Source: Coriaria nepalensis
Taxonomy: Eukaryota; Streptophyta; Magnoliopsida; Cucurbitales; Coriariaceae
Length of the DNA: 64,000 bases
Direction: 5' to 3'
NCBI GenBank assembly: GCA_027186245.1
Contig: CP114500.1
Location: 5,962,001-6,026,000, forward strand
Every line of letters begins with the position of its first letter. The first letter of the stretch is position 1. Both the position numbers and the translations under genes were made by a program. This document shows positions 1 through 11,400 of this stretch, piece after piece. The notes under the pieces are model-generated. The model searched no databases and was not told the DNA's origin. It saw nothing but the letters and a program-made list of their open reading frames with translations.

Positions 1-603
1 CATAAATCCTAACAAACTGCGAAGTGTAGAAGTGATATGCATGTTCAATGGTCCAAGCAATTACCCAATTCTTCGAAATTTTCATGCAAATGTTAGACCC
101 ACTAAAGTATAATATGTTGTCATGAGCACAGATCTAAATTGTCACTGCAATTGTGAGCTACGGGGAGGAAATATTCTTCATTTTTTCAAATTCGAAAGAC
201 GAGCACACTTGTTCATTTCCATTTAGGAATAACAGAAATTGGCAAGCAACTACATCTATAGTTAGACGATATATGATGAATAGTTAAAAAGGGTGTCCCT
301 AAGGTCCTAACTTGGAAATGATAAAAAGGTTAGTCCTTAATGATCACGGGGGTAAATATTTCTTACCAGAAGGTATGAAAAACAAATACTATTGCACATA
401 ATCTTATTATGGGTACAGTTGAGGAGAGCTATAGATTATTGCCAAAGTACTCAACTATCATGAAAGTGATTAATCCGGAGATTGTAGCTGAAATAGCGAT
501 GAACAAAGATAATAGGTTTCTATATTATTTCATGGATTTTGGAGCATCCATCAAGGAGTTTTGGTTTATACGAAGAGTAATTTCTATCGATGAGAACTTT
601 TGA
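1..603 (+). mobile_element. Degenerate Mutator-like (MULE) transposase fragment
   Basis: Seen: an open stretch at 409-603 reads LLPKYSTIMKVINPEIVAEI and then a segment ending GASIKEFWFIRRVISIDENF. Family knowledge: plant MULE transposases have a conserved stretch of the type LLPxYxxxLKxxNPGT followed by RFxYxFxALGASIKGFxxMRxVIxVDGT, which this matches closely. Upstream, 195-300 reads in another frame like HTCSFPFRNNRNWQATT, the segment that normally precedes it, with stops at about 290-310. The expected LKGKY continuation is lost after the stop at 601. It is a relic with frameshifts and stops, and no terminal inverted repeats were recognised. The left end of the element lies outside the window or is lost. 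Confidence 0.5.
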
Positions 604-2110
604 GAGTGTAAATACAAATGCATGCTTCTAACCGTAACTGCACATGATGATAATAACTAATTTTAGTTGATATCATAAGGTATAGTCGACTCGGAGAATG
701 AAACGTCTTAGGCTGGTTCTTAATTAGGCTACGAGAAATAATCCCTGATACCTCGATTTGATGTTTATATTAGATTGATCTTAGAGTATTAAAAATACAG
801 TATAAAATATTTACACTAACATTAAATTAAGAGTTTAGAAATATTTTAATGACAGCGATGATGTTCGAGCAAGGAGAATGGGTGAAATTGATATTGATAA
901 ATTAGGAGAAAAAAAAAATAAAAAAAATAAATTTAATTTATGTTAAAAAAAAAATATTTTTTTCATTTAATATTTATATAATCAATTTGTCTTAGTTTGA
1001 CGTATACAGTATATCTTTGGTAAATTAACGTATATGCATTGAGTTATGATAATTCTTAACGAATTTTCAAACTACGAATTTACCATATTTTCAGAGGCCA
1101 AACATCCAAGAGAGAATCAATCAAAGCGCTATCGTCTAAAATTACTTCCTTGTTCCTAGAAGCGCAAGGGGCGTGTGAACGTTTCAGGAGTATGCCATGC
1201 AATGAAAGGCAGATGCAGAGAAAACTAGAAAATATAATACTGATGATACATCTAGGGACAGGGTCCCACCGTCTCGAGAAGCGCGTGAAAGTGGACTCCA
1301 CTATTGGAGTACTCTAGCGTGATAAAGATCCATTCCTCCTTCCTAGATGTGCTGCTGACTTTTGAATGTTCCCCTCCTCTCCTTTTTCTTCTTTTATAAA
1401 AGATGTGAAAGGGTAGAATGGAGAATTAAAAAAAGAAAAAAAAAGAAAAAAAAAAGATTCTTTATTCAAAATTATTGCGTGTTAAAATTGCACATCGAAG
1501 AATCAGAAAACCTGCCTCAAAGAAGGAGGTGGACAAAAAATAAAACTATTCTTAATCACTCAACTAATACCACTAAGTTTTTTTTAATCAAATATATTTT
1601 AACAAAATCACTCGTCTCGACTGGATCAAAGAGACATATTTTACTTTATAGCCTACTACTACTAGACCATGGTGGATTCAATTTTTTCGTCGGGTATAAA
1701 CCTTATTTTATATATTAAAATTAGATAAATAATTTTATATATTAAAATTAGATAAATAATTTTATATATTAAAATTAGATAAATAATTTTAATGTTCGGA
1801 TAAAAATATTTTATTAAATTTTTTTAATAAATAAATAAATAATTTATATTTAACTTGTATATTTAATATATTTCAAATTTTTAGAAAAATATTATTTATA
1901 TTTTAATATATTTTTTAAAAATTATTAAAATTTATATAAAAAATAATTTAGGATTAATAAATTCTAAATTATATACGCCGGAAGTACCAAAATTTATACT
2001 TCAATCTTTCTTAATAAAAATTATTAAGAATTATCAAAATTCAAACCAAGCGATTTTATTTACTATAAAAGAAGATATAAATTGTAACAGTTTAAATGTC
2101 TGACTGTTGT
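604..2110. other. Intergenic AT-rich DNA, no gene seen
   Basis: Between the MULE relic and the JMJ31-like promoter I see no convincing coding region. Open frames at 1080-1301 (-) and 1362-1718 (+) have low-complexity composition and no recognisable domain. The stretch holds poly-A/T runs and a 27-bp tandem repeat, annotated separately. Confidence 0.6.
1706..1786. repeat. 27-bp tandem repeat, three copies
   Basis: Three consecutive copies of a 27-bp AT-rich unit begin at 1706, 1733 and 1760 with the core ATTAAAATTAGATAAATAAT. The copies are identical as far as can be read, so the expansion is probably recent. Confidence 0.9.
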
Positions 2111-2440
2111 TTGGGCCCCAAAAAAAAAAAAAAACCCATATCCATTGGACTAATATAAGTGGCTTCATTTATCTATCATATATTGGGTAAGCCCGTACCC
2201 CATCACGAAGTATACTTGGGCTTTTAAGTCGAAAGCCCAAGGTTCTCGACCCAAACAAGCCATCCTTATGTGTCATATCACTATTGGGTGAATTAATCAT
2301 GTACCTCTTCATTGCAGTCGCACAGGAATATTACCTTCCCCTCTTCTCTTTCTTCTTACTCGAGCTCGCAAGACTCTGCAACTTCATTTCAGTTTCCAGT
2401 TTTTGGTGAGCTACATTCATTAGTTCATACAGCCTGAAAG
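2111..2440 (+). promoter_or_regulatory. Promoter-proximal region and 5' UTR of the JMJ31-like gene
   Basis: Three TGGGCY-type (site II) motifs lie here: TGGGCC at 2112-2117, TGGGCT at 2217-2222 and the reverse complement AGCCCA at 2234-2239. Such motifs are known in promoters of plant housekeeping and growth-linked genes and are bound by TCP factors. Their crowding just upstream of the ATG at 2441 fits a constitutive promoter. The transcription start was not determined, and no strong TATA box was picked out. Confidence 0.4.
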
Positions 2441-5400
2441 ATGGAAGAGTCTCTGCATATTCAACGCTTCGAGCATCCACTTTCCGCCTCAGATTTCGAG
2501 TCTCTGATTGAACCGCGAAACGTTCCCGTAGTAAGATTTTCGGTCTCGATTTTTTTTTTCTTTTTTTGGCATTAGTTTCAAGTAGGTTTGACGAAACTGT
2601 ATAGCTGGAAAGGTTATTGCAGGGTGCGTTCAGGATTGGAAAGCTGTCGAGAAGTGGAATCCGTGTAATGGCGGTCTTGAATATTTGCAGGTTTTCCTTC
2701 AAATTTCCGTTCCATTCTTTGAACTGACTATGAATTTCGTATAACGTTTTCGAATTGATTTTGTTTCTGTCCTTTGTTTTCGAGAAGTTTTTTTTTCCGG
2801 TAGCTCATGACAGCCATATATAAACCTTTGTACTCTTTGGTGTGATTATCATTAGTTATGTTGAAGTTTCAGGACTTAGACTTATCTTTTGTTTATCTTC
2901 AGAATTTAGGTAATTAGTGTGCTTTACCTTTACTTATCAATTTTAGATTTCGTAAATCTTAGGAACGTGTAGGGTCCTGTGTTGTGGAGGCTATGTTATC
3001 CAGAATGGCTCCAGTTTTTTATGGAGATCTTAGAAGCCATGAGAGGGTAATCTCATTTAATTCTTTGTATATTTTGTTACTTTATTGCGGTAAATATTAC
3101 GAATTCTGATTTGCTTCTTCTGCCAGGTGACAATAACCCTAACTACTTCATTCTCTTCCTTTCTGTAGGTTCCGTTACCATTTTCTTCCTTCATTGGTTT
3201 CTGTAAGGAGCGTATGCAAGAAAAGAATGAGGCCAATTGCGTTTCTATTAAATCAGGAACTAATGGGTTAGCAGGGCTTGAATCAGATAGTGACTGTTTG
3301 CATTCCAAAGATGCTCTCCAGAAGTTTTATTTAGCACAGGTGAACACATCCGAGAGCTTTAATATTGGAAGATGTCTTTCTTGATTTAGTTTATATATCA
3401 TTGTTCTCACTTTGTTCATGCTATAGTTCGTCTTGTTTTTTATTATGTTTGGCTTAGAGTAGCATTTTGGGATTAGTGGTTGTGAATGGCAGAATCACAT
3501 CTGTTTGATTTTTACTTCAGGTACCAATTTTTAATACAAAAAATGAAGAGAGGGTTCAATTGGAATCTCTGAGGGTAGACATTCAAACGGTCCGTCTATT
3601 TCTTTCATGTCTCCTTTTATTTCCTTGTCTAGTGGTCCAGCACCAAATCCATCTTTTTACACTGTTTGATTTCTGATTATAATAAGTTCTGCAGCCTGCA
3701 TTTCTCGCTGGAAAGAAAATAGCTTCTATCAACCTTTGGATGAACACATCTGTGAGTAGATCAAGTACTCACTATGATCCCCATCACAACCTTCTCTGCA
3801 TAGTTGCTGGAAGCAAAAAAGGTTAGTCATTCATAACAAAGTTATCGATAACATACTACCAAGCCTAGATCTTCAAACCACTCACATTGGCAAGGAAGGG
3901 CCGGCATTCACCTTGAAGATGCTAATATTGATCTGCCATCACTTCTTTAGGACTAGAGTAAGGCACGTAAAAGGTGTATGTCTAGAATTTTGTTTTTGTT
4001 TGTTTGGAAGTTAATAGGTAAGAAATTCATTTCACATGACATTCAGTTTATTGACTGCTTCTAAATAAGATTGTCCGACTACCCCCCCCAACCACCCAAA
4101 TTTCTTACTTCCTCTGTTCTTGTGAAGTCGGCAGTTCTTTTGTGTGGGAGTAAGAGGTTATGAAATTATCTTCTGTTTCACTAATATCAAATCACTCATT
4201 CCTTAGGGTAAACAACAAATTGAAGTTCTAATTCGCTTATGGATTATAAGCCTTCTGTTACTTTGTTCGTCTTTCAGGATTACTTTGCATGTCTTTTATT
4301 TATGTTTGAGATTTTGATAATGATGATAATGATGCAGTAACAATATACTCTTAGGGAGTTTTCCACTTCTTTTGTCTGTTTAACCAAGCTGAAAGTGCAA
4401 ACGGATTAGATAAAGTTTCATATTTATATTAAGACAACAATGATGAGAGAATAGACAGTTCTTGAATGTACTTTCTTTATGGTTTTATCTTTCTTTTCTG
4501 TTAATGTTTTTGTACATATGTGCGGTTATAAAAATTTGAAAAAATTATGTACGATCCTGTCCCTGACAAACTTTTTTCTTACTCCCAGTCAGGTTATGGC
4601 CCCCGTCTGCAAGTCCAATGCTATATCTAATGCCTATTTATGGTGAGGCCTCCAATCATAGGTATTATATTTCTGTGCTGGTAATACATGGTTAATGGTT
4701 TTATCTCTGCGGATCATTTTAAAATGTCTATTGTTCTTATCTTCTCTTGCTGACCGACATCAAAGACTCTCAAAAACATATTCTTCTGCTTTTGAATCTG
4801 AAATTTACTTCTAAATTGTATTTTACAGTTCTGTTGCTTTAGAAAACCCTGATTACTCAATTTATCCGAGAGCAAAATGCTCAACAGAGTATTCACAAAC
4901 GGTTGTTCTTCATGCTGGGGATGCACTTTTTATTCCTGAAGGCTGGTAAGTGATGAGGTTTAAATATCATTTATTTAATTTTGAGAATGCCTTCTCACTT
5001 GACGAATGTCTAGCCTAAGAGACCAATTAATAAATTTGTTGGGGATGTCCACTCATCGAAAATTGGTTTTGAGTGGGGTCCCCTAATTTCTACATTTAAT
5101 AATAGTTGTCTTTTTTGGAAGCTTTTTTAGTGTTATTGTAGGATTTCTAACCTTTAGAAACTTTATAATTTGATGGTATGTGAAGATTTTAGAGAGAATG
5201 GGAATAGGAAAAGAATTCTTCTCTTATTTCTCATCTAATGTTTACAGCATAACCCTAAGAAATATATAGAATAACAAATATTAGGAAATCCCTAAAAACT
5301 AGGAGAGAAAATATACAACTAATATAAAGAAGGAAAAACATATAACTAACATATCTAACTAAGGAAAATAAGATATTCTACATAATAATACAATATTTCT

Positions 5401-8400
5401 ACACTCCCTCTCAAGCTGGGTGGTAGATATCAATCATACCCAGCTTGGATCTCAAGTCTTCAAAACTTATCCTTGGAAGGGCCTCGGGGAGAATGTCAGC
5501 AGTCTGAGAATTTGTAGGCACATGCACCAATGAGATTATTCCTTCTTCTATCTTCTCTTTAATAAAATGCTGGTCTATTTCAACATATTTATGATCATGA
5601 TAAACATGATTTTTTGCAATACTTATGGTTGGTTGTCACAAAACATCTTCATAGGTTCTTCTAAAGAAATATGCAATTCTTGAAGAGGTTTCTTTAGCCA
5701 GATTATCTCACATATTCCTAGAGCTAGGGCCCTGTATCTACTTTAGCACTACTCCTAGCCACAACTGATTACTTCTTGCTTCTCCACGTGACTAGGTTTC
5801 CCCATAGATAAGTACAATATCTAGAAGTGGACCTTCTGTCTATTACTGATCTTGCCTAGTCAGCATCGAAGAATATCTCTACACCTATAGCTAAATTTTT
5901 TCTAAAGCACAATCCTCTTCCCGGAGTCATTTTTAGATACCTTAGAATTTGGTACACCGCCTTTAAGTGCATCTCAGTTGAAGTGTTCATGAACTGACTA
6001 ACTACACTAACAGAATAACCAATGTCAGGCCTTGTGTGGGAAATATAGATGAGTTTACCCACAAGTCGCTGATATTGCTCTTTATCAACTGGAACACTTT
6101 ATTGTTCAGCTCCCAACTTTGTTGAATGATCCATAGGAGTATCAGTCGATTTGTAGCCAAGCATATCGGTTTCTTTGAAAAGATTAAGAACGTATTTCCG
6201 TTGAGAAACCACAATTCCTTTATTAGGCCAAGCAATTTCCATCCCTAGAAAATATTTGAGATTTCCTAGGTCTTTGACTTCAAATTCTTTAGCAAGAAAC
6301 TTTTTAAGGTGGTTGATTTCCTCTTCATGATCTTCTGTCACAATTATATCATCCGCATATACAATGATAATAGCTAGTTTCCTATTAGCAGAATGCTTTA
6401 TTTACAGTGTATGATCTGTTTGGCATTGAGAATAACCAACCTTCTTAATAGCCTTGGTGAATCGATCAAACCAAGCTCGGGGAAACTGTTTGAGGCCATA
6501 TAAGGATTTTCTAAGTCTGCACACTTTGTCAATGTTGGCTTAAGTCTCTAATCTTGAAGGAATTTCCATATATACCTCTTCCTCTAAGTCACCATTGAGA
6601 AAATCATTTTTAATATCCATTTGGCGTAGGCACCAGTCATGGTTGACAGCCAAGGATAACAGAACCCTAATTGTATTCAATTTTGCCACAGGTGCAAAGG
6701 TTTCTTGATAGTCGATCTCATAGGACTGTGTAAACTCTCTTGCTACTAATCGAGCTTTGAACCTTTCAGTACTTCCATCAGCCTGATATTTGATAATGAA
6801 AATCCATTTGCAACCAACTGTGTTTTTCCCTTTATGAAGATCAGTAAGCTCCCAAGTGCCATTCTTTTCCGAGGCTTTGACTTCTTCCATAATTGCCGCT
6901 CTTCATTTAGGAACATTGAGAGCCTCTTTGACATTATTGGGAATCTGATTTTTAGTAAGGTTGGTAACAAATGCTCTATAACTTGGCGACAAGCTTTTAT
7001 CGGAGGCAAAATTATTAATTTGTTGTTTTGTGCAAGATATCACCCCTTTCCTTTGAGCAATGGGTAAATCCAGATCATTATCATCTAACAGTAAAGGTTC
7101 ATTAGGATAGTCATTTGTGTTACATGTTATTGTTTTTTTTTTTATTTAGATGCGGTTCGGTTTCATGGTTTTGCTCAACATGTGTTTGAAGCTCTATATC
7201 TCCTTGAGGTTTCTTTTTTTTCCTTGAATAAACAATAAACTTAGTATCTTTGATAGTTTGAGATGGACTAGAATGAGGAACAAGATCAACAATTTCGGTT
7301 TCAACAAATTTAGGATCATTAGGATCAATAGTTTCGGTCGGAGGTGAGTTAGATATTTCTGTGAAAGGTATGATAGGTGAATGAGACATTGGTGATATGG
7401 AAGCAATCTCATAATTGTCCAAAAACTGATATTTTTGAGTTCTATTCTCCTCCTGGATATTGGTTTTGGGATAATATAGTTCATTCCCAAATAATGTGAC
7501 ATCCATGGTGTTGTAGAACTTTCTAGTTAGAGGTGAATAACACTTGTATTCTTTTTGATTTGAGGAATACCCAAGGAACGTACATTTGATTGCCCTTGGG
7601 TCAAGTTTTGTTTGATTTTGCTATTTATTGTGAACAAAGGTAGTAGAACTGAAGACTTTTGGTGGGAGGATAGAAATGAGACGAGTAGTAGGGTATGATT
7701 GAAGAAAGACTTGTCAAGGTGTTTGGAATTTTAGGGCACGAGAGGGCATTCAATTTATGAGACAGGCTGTAAGAACAGCTTCTCCCTATAAAATTTTTTG
7801 AACATGATTGATCTAGTAATCTCTAAAAGATACCTATTTTTCCTCTCAACCATTCTATTTTGTTGTGGGGTATCCACACAAGAACATTGGTGAATGAAGT
7901 TTTTAGAGAATAGGAATGGGAAAATAATTATTCTCTTATTTCTCCTCTTACGTTTACAACATAACCCTAGGAAATATATTGAATGACAAATATTAGAAAA
8001 TCCCTAAAAACTAGGAGATAAAAAAATACAGTTAATATAAAGAAGGAAAAACACATAACTAATATATCTAAGGAAAAAAGATATTCTACATAATAACATA
8101 ATATTTCTACACTTCTCCTCAAGCTGGGTAGTAGATATAAATCATACCCAGCTTGGATCTCAAGTCTTCAAAACTTATCCTTGGAAGTGCCTTAGTGAGA
8201 ATGTCAGCAATCTGAGAATTTGTTGGCACATGCACCAAGGAGATTATTCTTTCTTCTATCTTCTCTTGAATAAAATGTCGGTCTATTTCAACATGTTTCA
8301 TACGATCATGATAAACATGATTTTTTGCAATACTTATGGTTGCTAGGTTGTCATAAAACATCTTCATAGGTTCTTTTAAAGAAATCTGCAATTCTTGAAG

Positions 8401-11400
8401 AAGTCTCTTTAGCCATATTACCTCACATATTTCTAGAGCTAGGACCCTATGTTCTGCTTCAACTCTACTCTTGGCCACAACTGATTACTTCTTGCTTCCA
8501 CGTGACTATGTTTCCCCATACATAAATACAATATCCTGAAGTAGACTTTCTGTCTTTTACTGTAGACTTTCTGTCTATTACTGATCCTGCTCAATCAGCA
8601 TCAGAGAACATCTCTACACCTCTATCTGAATTTTTCCTGAAGTACAATCTCTTCCCGGAGTCATTTTTAGATAACTTAGAATTCGGTACACCGCCTTTAA
8701 GTGCATCTCAGTTGGAGTGTTCATGAATTGACTAACTACACTGACAGAATAACCAATGCCCGACCTTGTGTGGGAAATATAGATGAGCTTTCCCACAAGT
8801 CACTGATATTGCTCTTTATCAACTGGAACACTTTCTTGTTCAACTTCTAACTTTGTTGAATGATCCATAGGAGTATCAACCGGTTTGCAGCCAAGCATAC
8901 CGGTTTCTTTGAGAAGATCAAGGATACATTTTCGTTGAGAAACCATAATTCCTTTATTAGGCCGAGCAATTTCCATCCCTAAAAAATATTTGAGATTTCC
9001 TAGGTCTTTGACTTCAAATTCTTTAGCAAGAAACTTCTTAAGGTGGCTGATTTCCTCTTCATGATCTCCTGTCACAATTATATCGTCCGCATATACAATG
9101 ATAATAACTAGTTTCCTATTAGCAGAATGCTTTATAAACAGTGTATGATCTGTTTAGCATTGAGAATAACCAACCTTCTTAATAGCCTTGGTGAATTGAT
9201 CAAACCAAGCTCGGGGAAACTGTTTGAGGCCATATAAGGATTTTCTAAGTCTGCACACTTTGTCAATGTTGGCTTGAGTCTCCAATCTTGAAGGAATTTC
9301 CATATATACCTCTTCCTCTAAGTCACCATTGAGAAAAGCATTTTTAATATCCATTTGGTGTAGGCACCAGTTATGGTTGACAGCCAAGGATAACAGAACC
9401 CTGATTGTATTCAATTTTGCCACAGGTGCAAAGGTTTCTTGATAGTCGATCTCATAGGACTGTGTAAACTCTCTTGCTACTAATCGAGCTTTGAACCTTT
9501 CAGTACTTCCATCAGCCTGATATTTGATAGTGAAAATCGATTTGTAGCCAACTATATTTTTCCCTTTCGGTAGATCAGTAAGCTCCCACATGCCATTTTT
9601 TTTCCAAGGCTCTGACTTCTTCCTTAATAGCCACTCTCCATTTAGGAACCTTGAGAGCCTCATGGACATTGTTCGGAATCTGAATTTCAGTAAGGTTGGT
9701 AACAAATGCTTTATAACTTAGCGACAAACTTTTATAGGAGACAAATTGTGCAAGATCTCACCCCTTTCCTTTGAGCAATAGGTAAATTCAGATCATTATC
9801 ATCTAATAGTAAATGTTCATTAGGATAGTCATTTGTGTTACCTGTTATTGTTGTTTCTTGATTCAGATGTGGTTCGGTTTCATGGTTTTGCTCAACCTGT
9901 GTTTGAAGCTCTATATCTCCTTGAGGTTTCTTTTTTTTCCTTGAATAAACAATAAACTCAGTATCTTTGATAGTTTGAGATGGACTAGAATTAGGAACAA
10001 GATCAATAGTTTCAATTTCAACAAATTTAGGATCATTAGGATCAATAGTTTCGGTAGGAGGAATAGTTTTGGTAGGAGGTATAAGAGGTGAGTTGGATAT
10101 TTCTGTGGAAGGTATGATAAGTGAATAAGACATTGGTGATATGGAAGTAATCTCATAATTGTCCCAAAATATTAGGTTTGGGATAAATGGTTTATTCTCA
10201 AAGAATGTGACATTTATGGTGTTGTAGATCTTTATGAAGATATGGGTTAAAACTATATGTATCTTCCTACTACGAAGGAGGTTTGGGATGCAATATCCTC
10301 TACTTTCTTAGATTTGGGAAACTCAACACATGTATATGAGATTAAGAAAAAGATTCGAGAAATGAAACAAAGAGACATACTGTCACCAATTAGTATAATA
10401 AGATGTTAGGGTTATGGTAAGAACTAGATCTGTTTTATGATCTTGACTGGGCATGTGGAATAGATGCTGCACAGTTCATGAAAACAATAGAGAAAGACAG
10501 GGTGTTTGAGTTCTTGGCTGGTCTCAACCCTGACCTAGATGAAGCAAGAGGTCGAACTATAGGAAAAGAACCACTGCCTTCTACAAGGGAGGTTTTTTCA
10601 GAAATTAGAAGGGAAGAAAATCGTAAAATTGTGATGTTGGGGAAGAAGGGTTTTATAGAAACCTGTGAAAACTCTGCACTTAACACCACTGTATCAACAT
10701 AAGAAGTGGTAATTGCAGCAGCAGCTTATAAGCCAAGAGGATCCAACTCTTCCTATGGTCAACCTTCGAGGTTTGATGAGAAGGTTAAGGTTTGGTATGA
10801 TTACTGTAATAGGCCTAGACATACTAGGGCTACTTGCTGGAAAATTCATGGAAAGCCACATAATTGGAAGGGCAACAAAGTGGAGACAAAAACAATGCAT
10901 GCATCCGTTGAAACCGAGACATCATCCCATTCCCTTAGCAAAGAACAACTTGATCAAATATACAAAATAATAAGCCTGATTCCTACTTCTAGTTCAAGTT
11001 CAGGTTTTCTTGCTAAAAAAGGTCATTTTCTCATAGCCTCAAGTGTTTTTTCTAATCTAGAACCATGGATCATTGATTCTGGTGCTTCTGATCACATTAC
11101 CAATTCATCTCATGTTTTCTCCTCATATACTACTTGTCTTGGTAATCTAAAAATTCGTATAGCGGATGAGAGTTTATCTCAAATTGCAAGAAAAGGTTCA
11201 ATCACTATCTCAAATGATCTCACTCTAAAATTCATCTTACATGTTCCTAAGTTATCATGTAGTCTCTTATCAGTTAGCAAACTTACTAAAAATTCTAATT
11301 GTTTGGTGAAATTCTATGATTTTTATTGTGAATTTCAGGATCATCATTCGAAGAAGATGATTGGCAGTGCTAAGATGGTTGATGAATTCTATTATTTTGA

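Larger units (their letters stand above)
7895..10233 (-). mobile_element. Copia B, second copy of the A family, nested in A
   Basis: At 7895 the integrase of A stops and a sequence near-identical to the A LTR begins with TG, so B is a separate insertion of the same family in the same orientation. It runs from its 3' LTR through RNase H, RT and the linker until about 10233, where it is cut by element C. Part of its 5' side may continue at 13868, where integrase sequence overlapping A's 7815-7894 is found, but no second B LTR is present, so its 5' end has been lost. Confidence 0.75.

Noticed and set aside
1362..1718. 118-codon open frame (+)
   Set aside because: AT-rich composition and poly-Lys from poly-A, no known motif.
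2613..2632. Use of the TTGCAG acceptor at 2622 for exon 2 of the JMJ31-like gene
   Set aside because: It breaks the frame between exons 1 and 2; the acceptor at 2612 keeps it and matches the family's NVPxVxxGC spacing. It is kept as an alternative-splicing finding.
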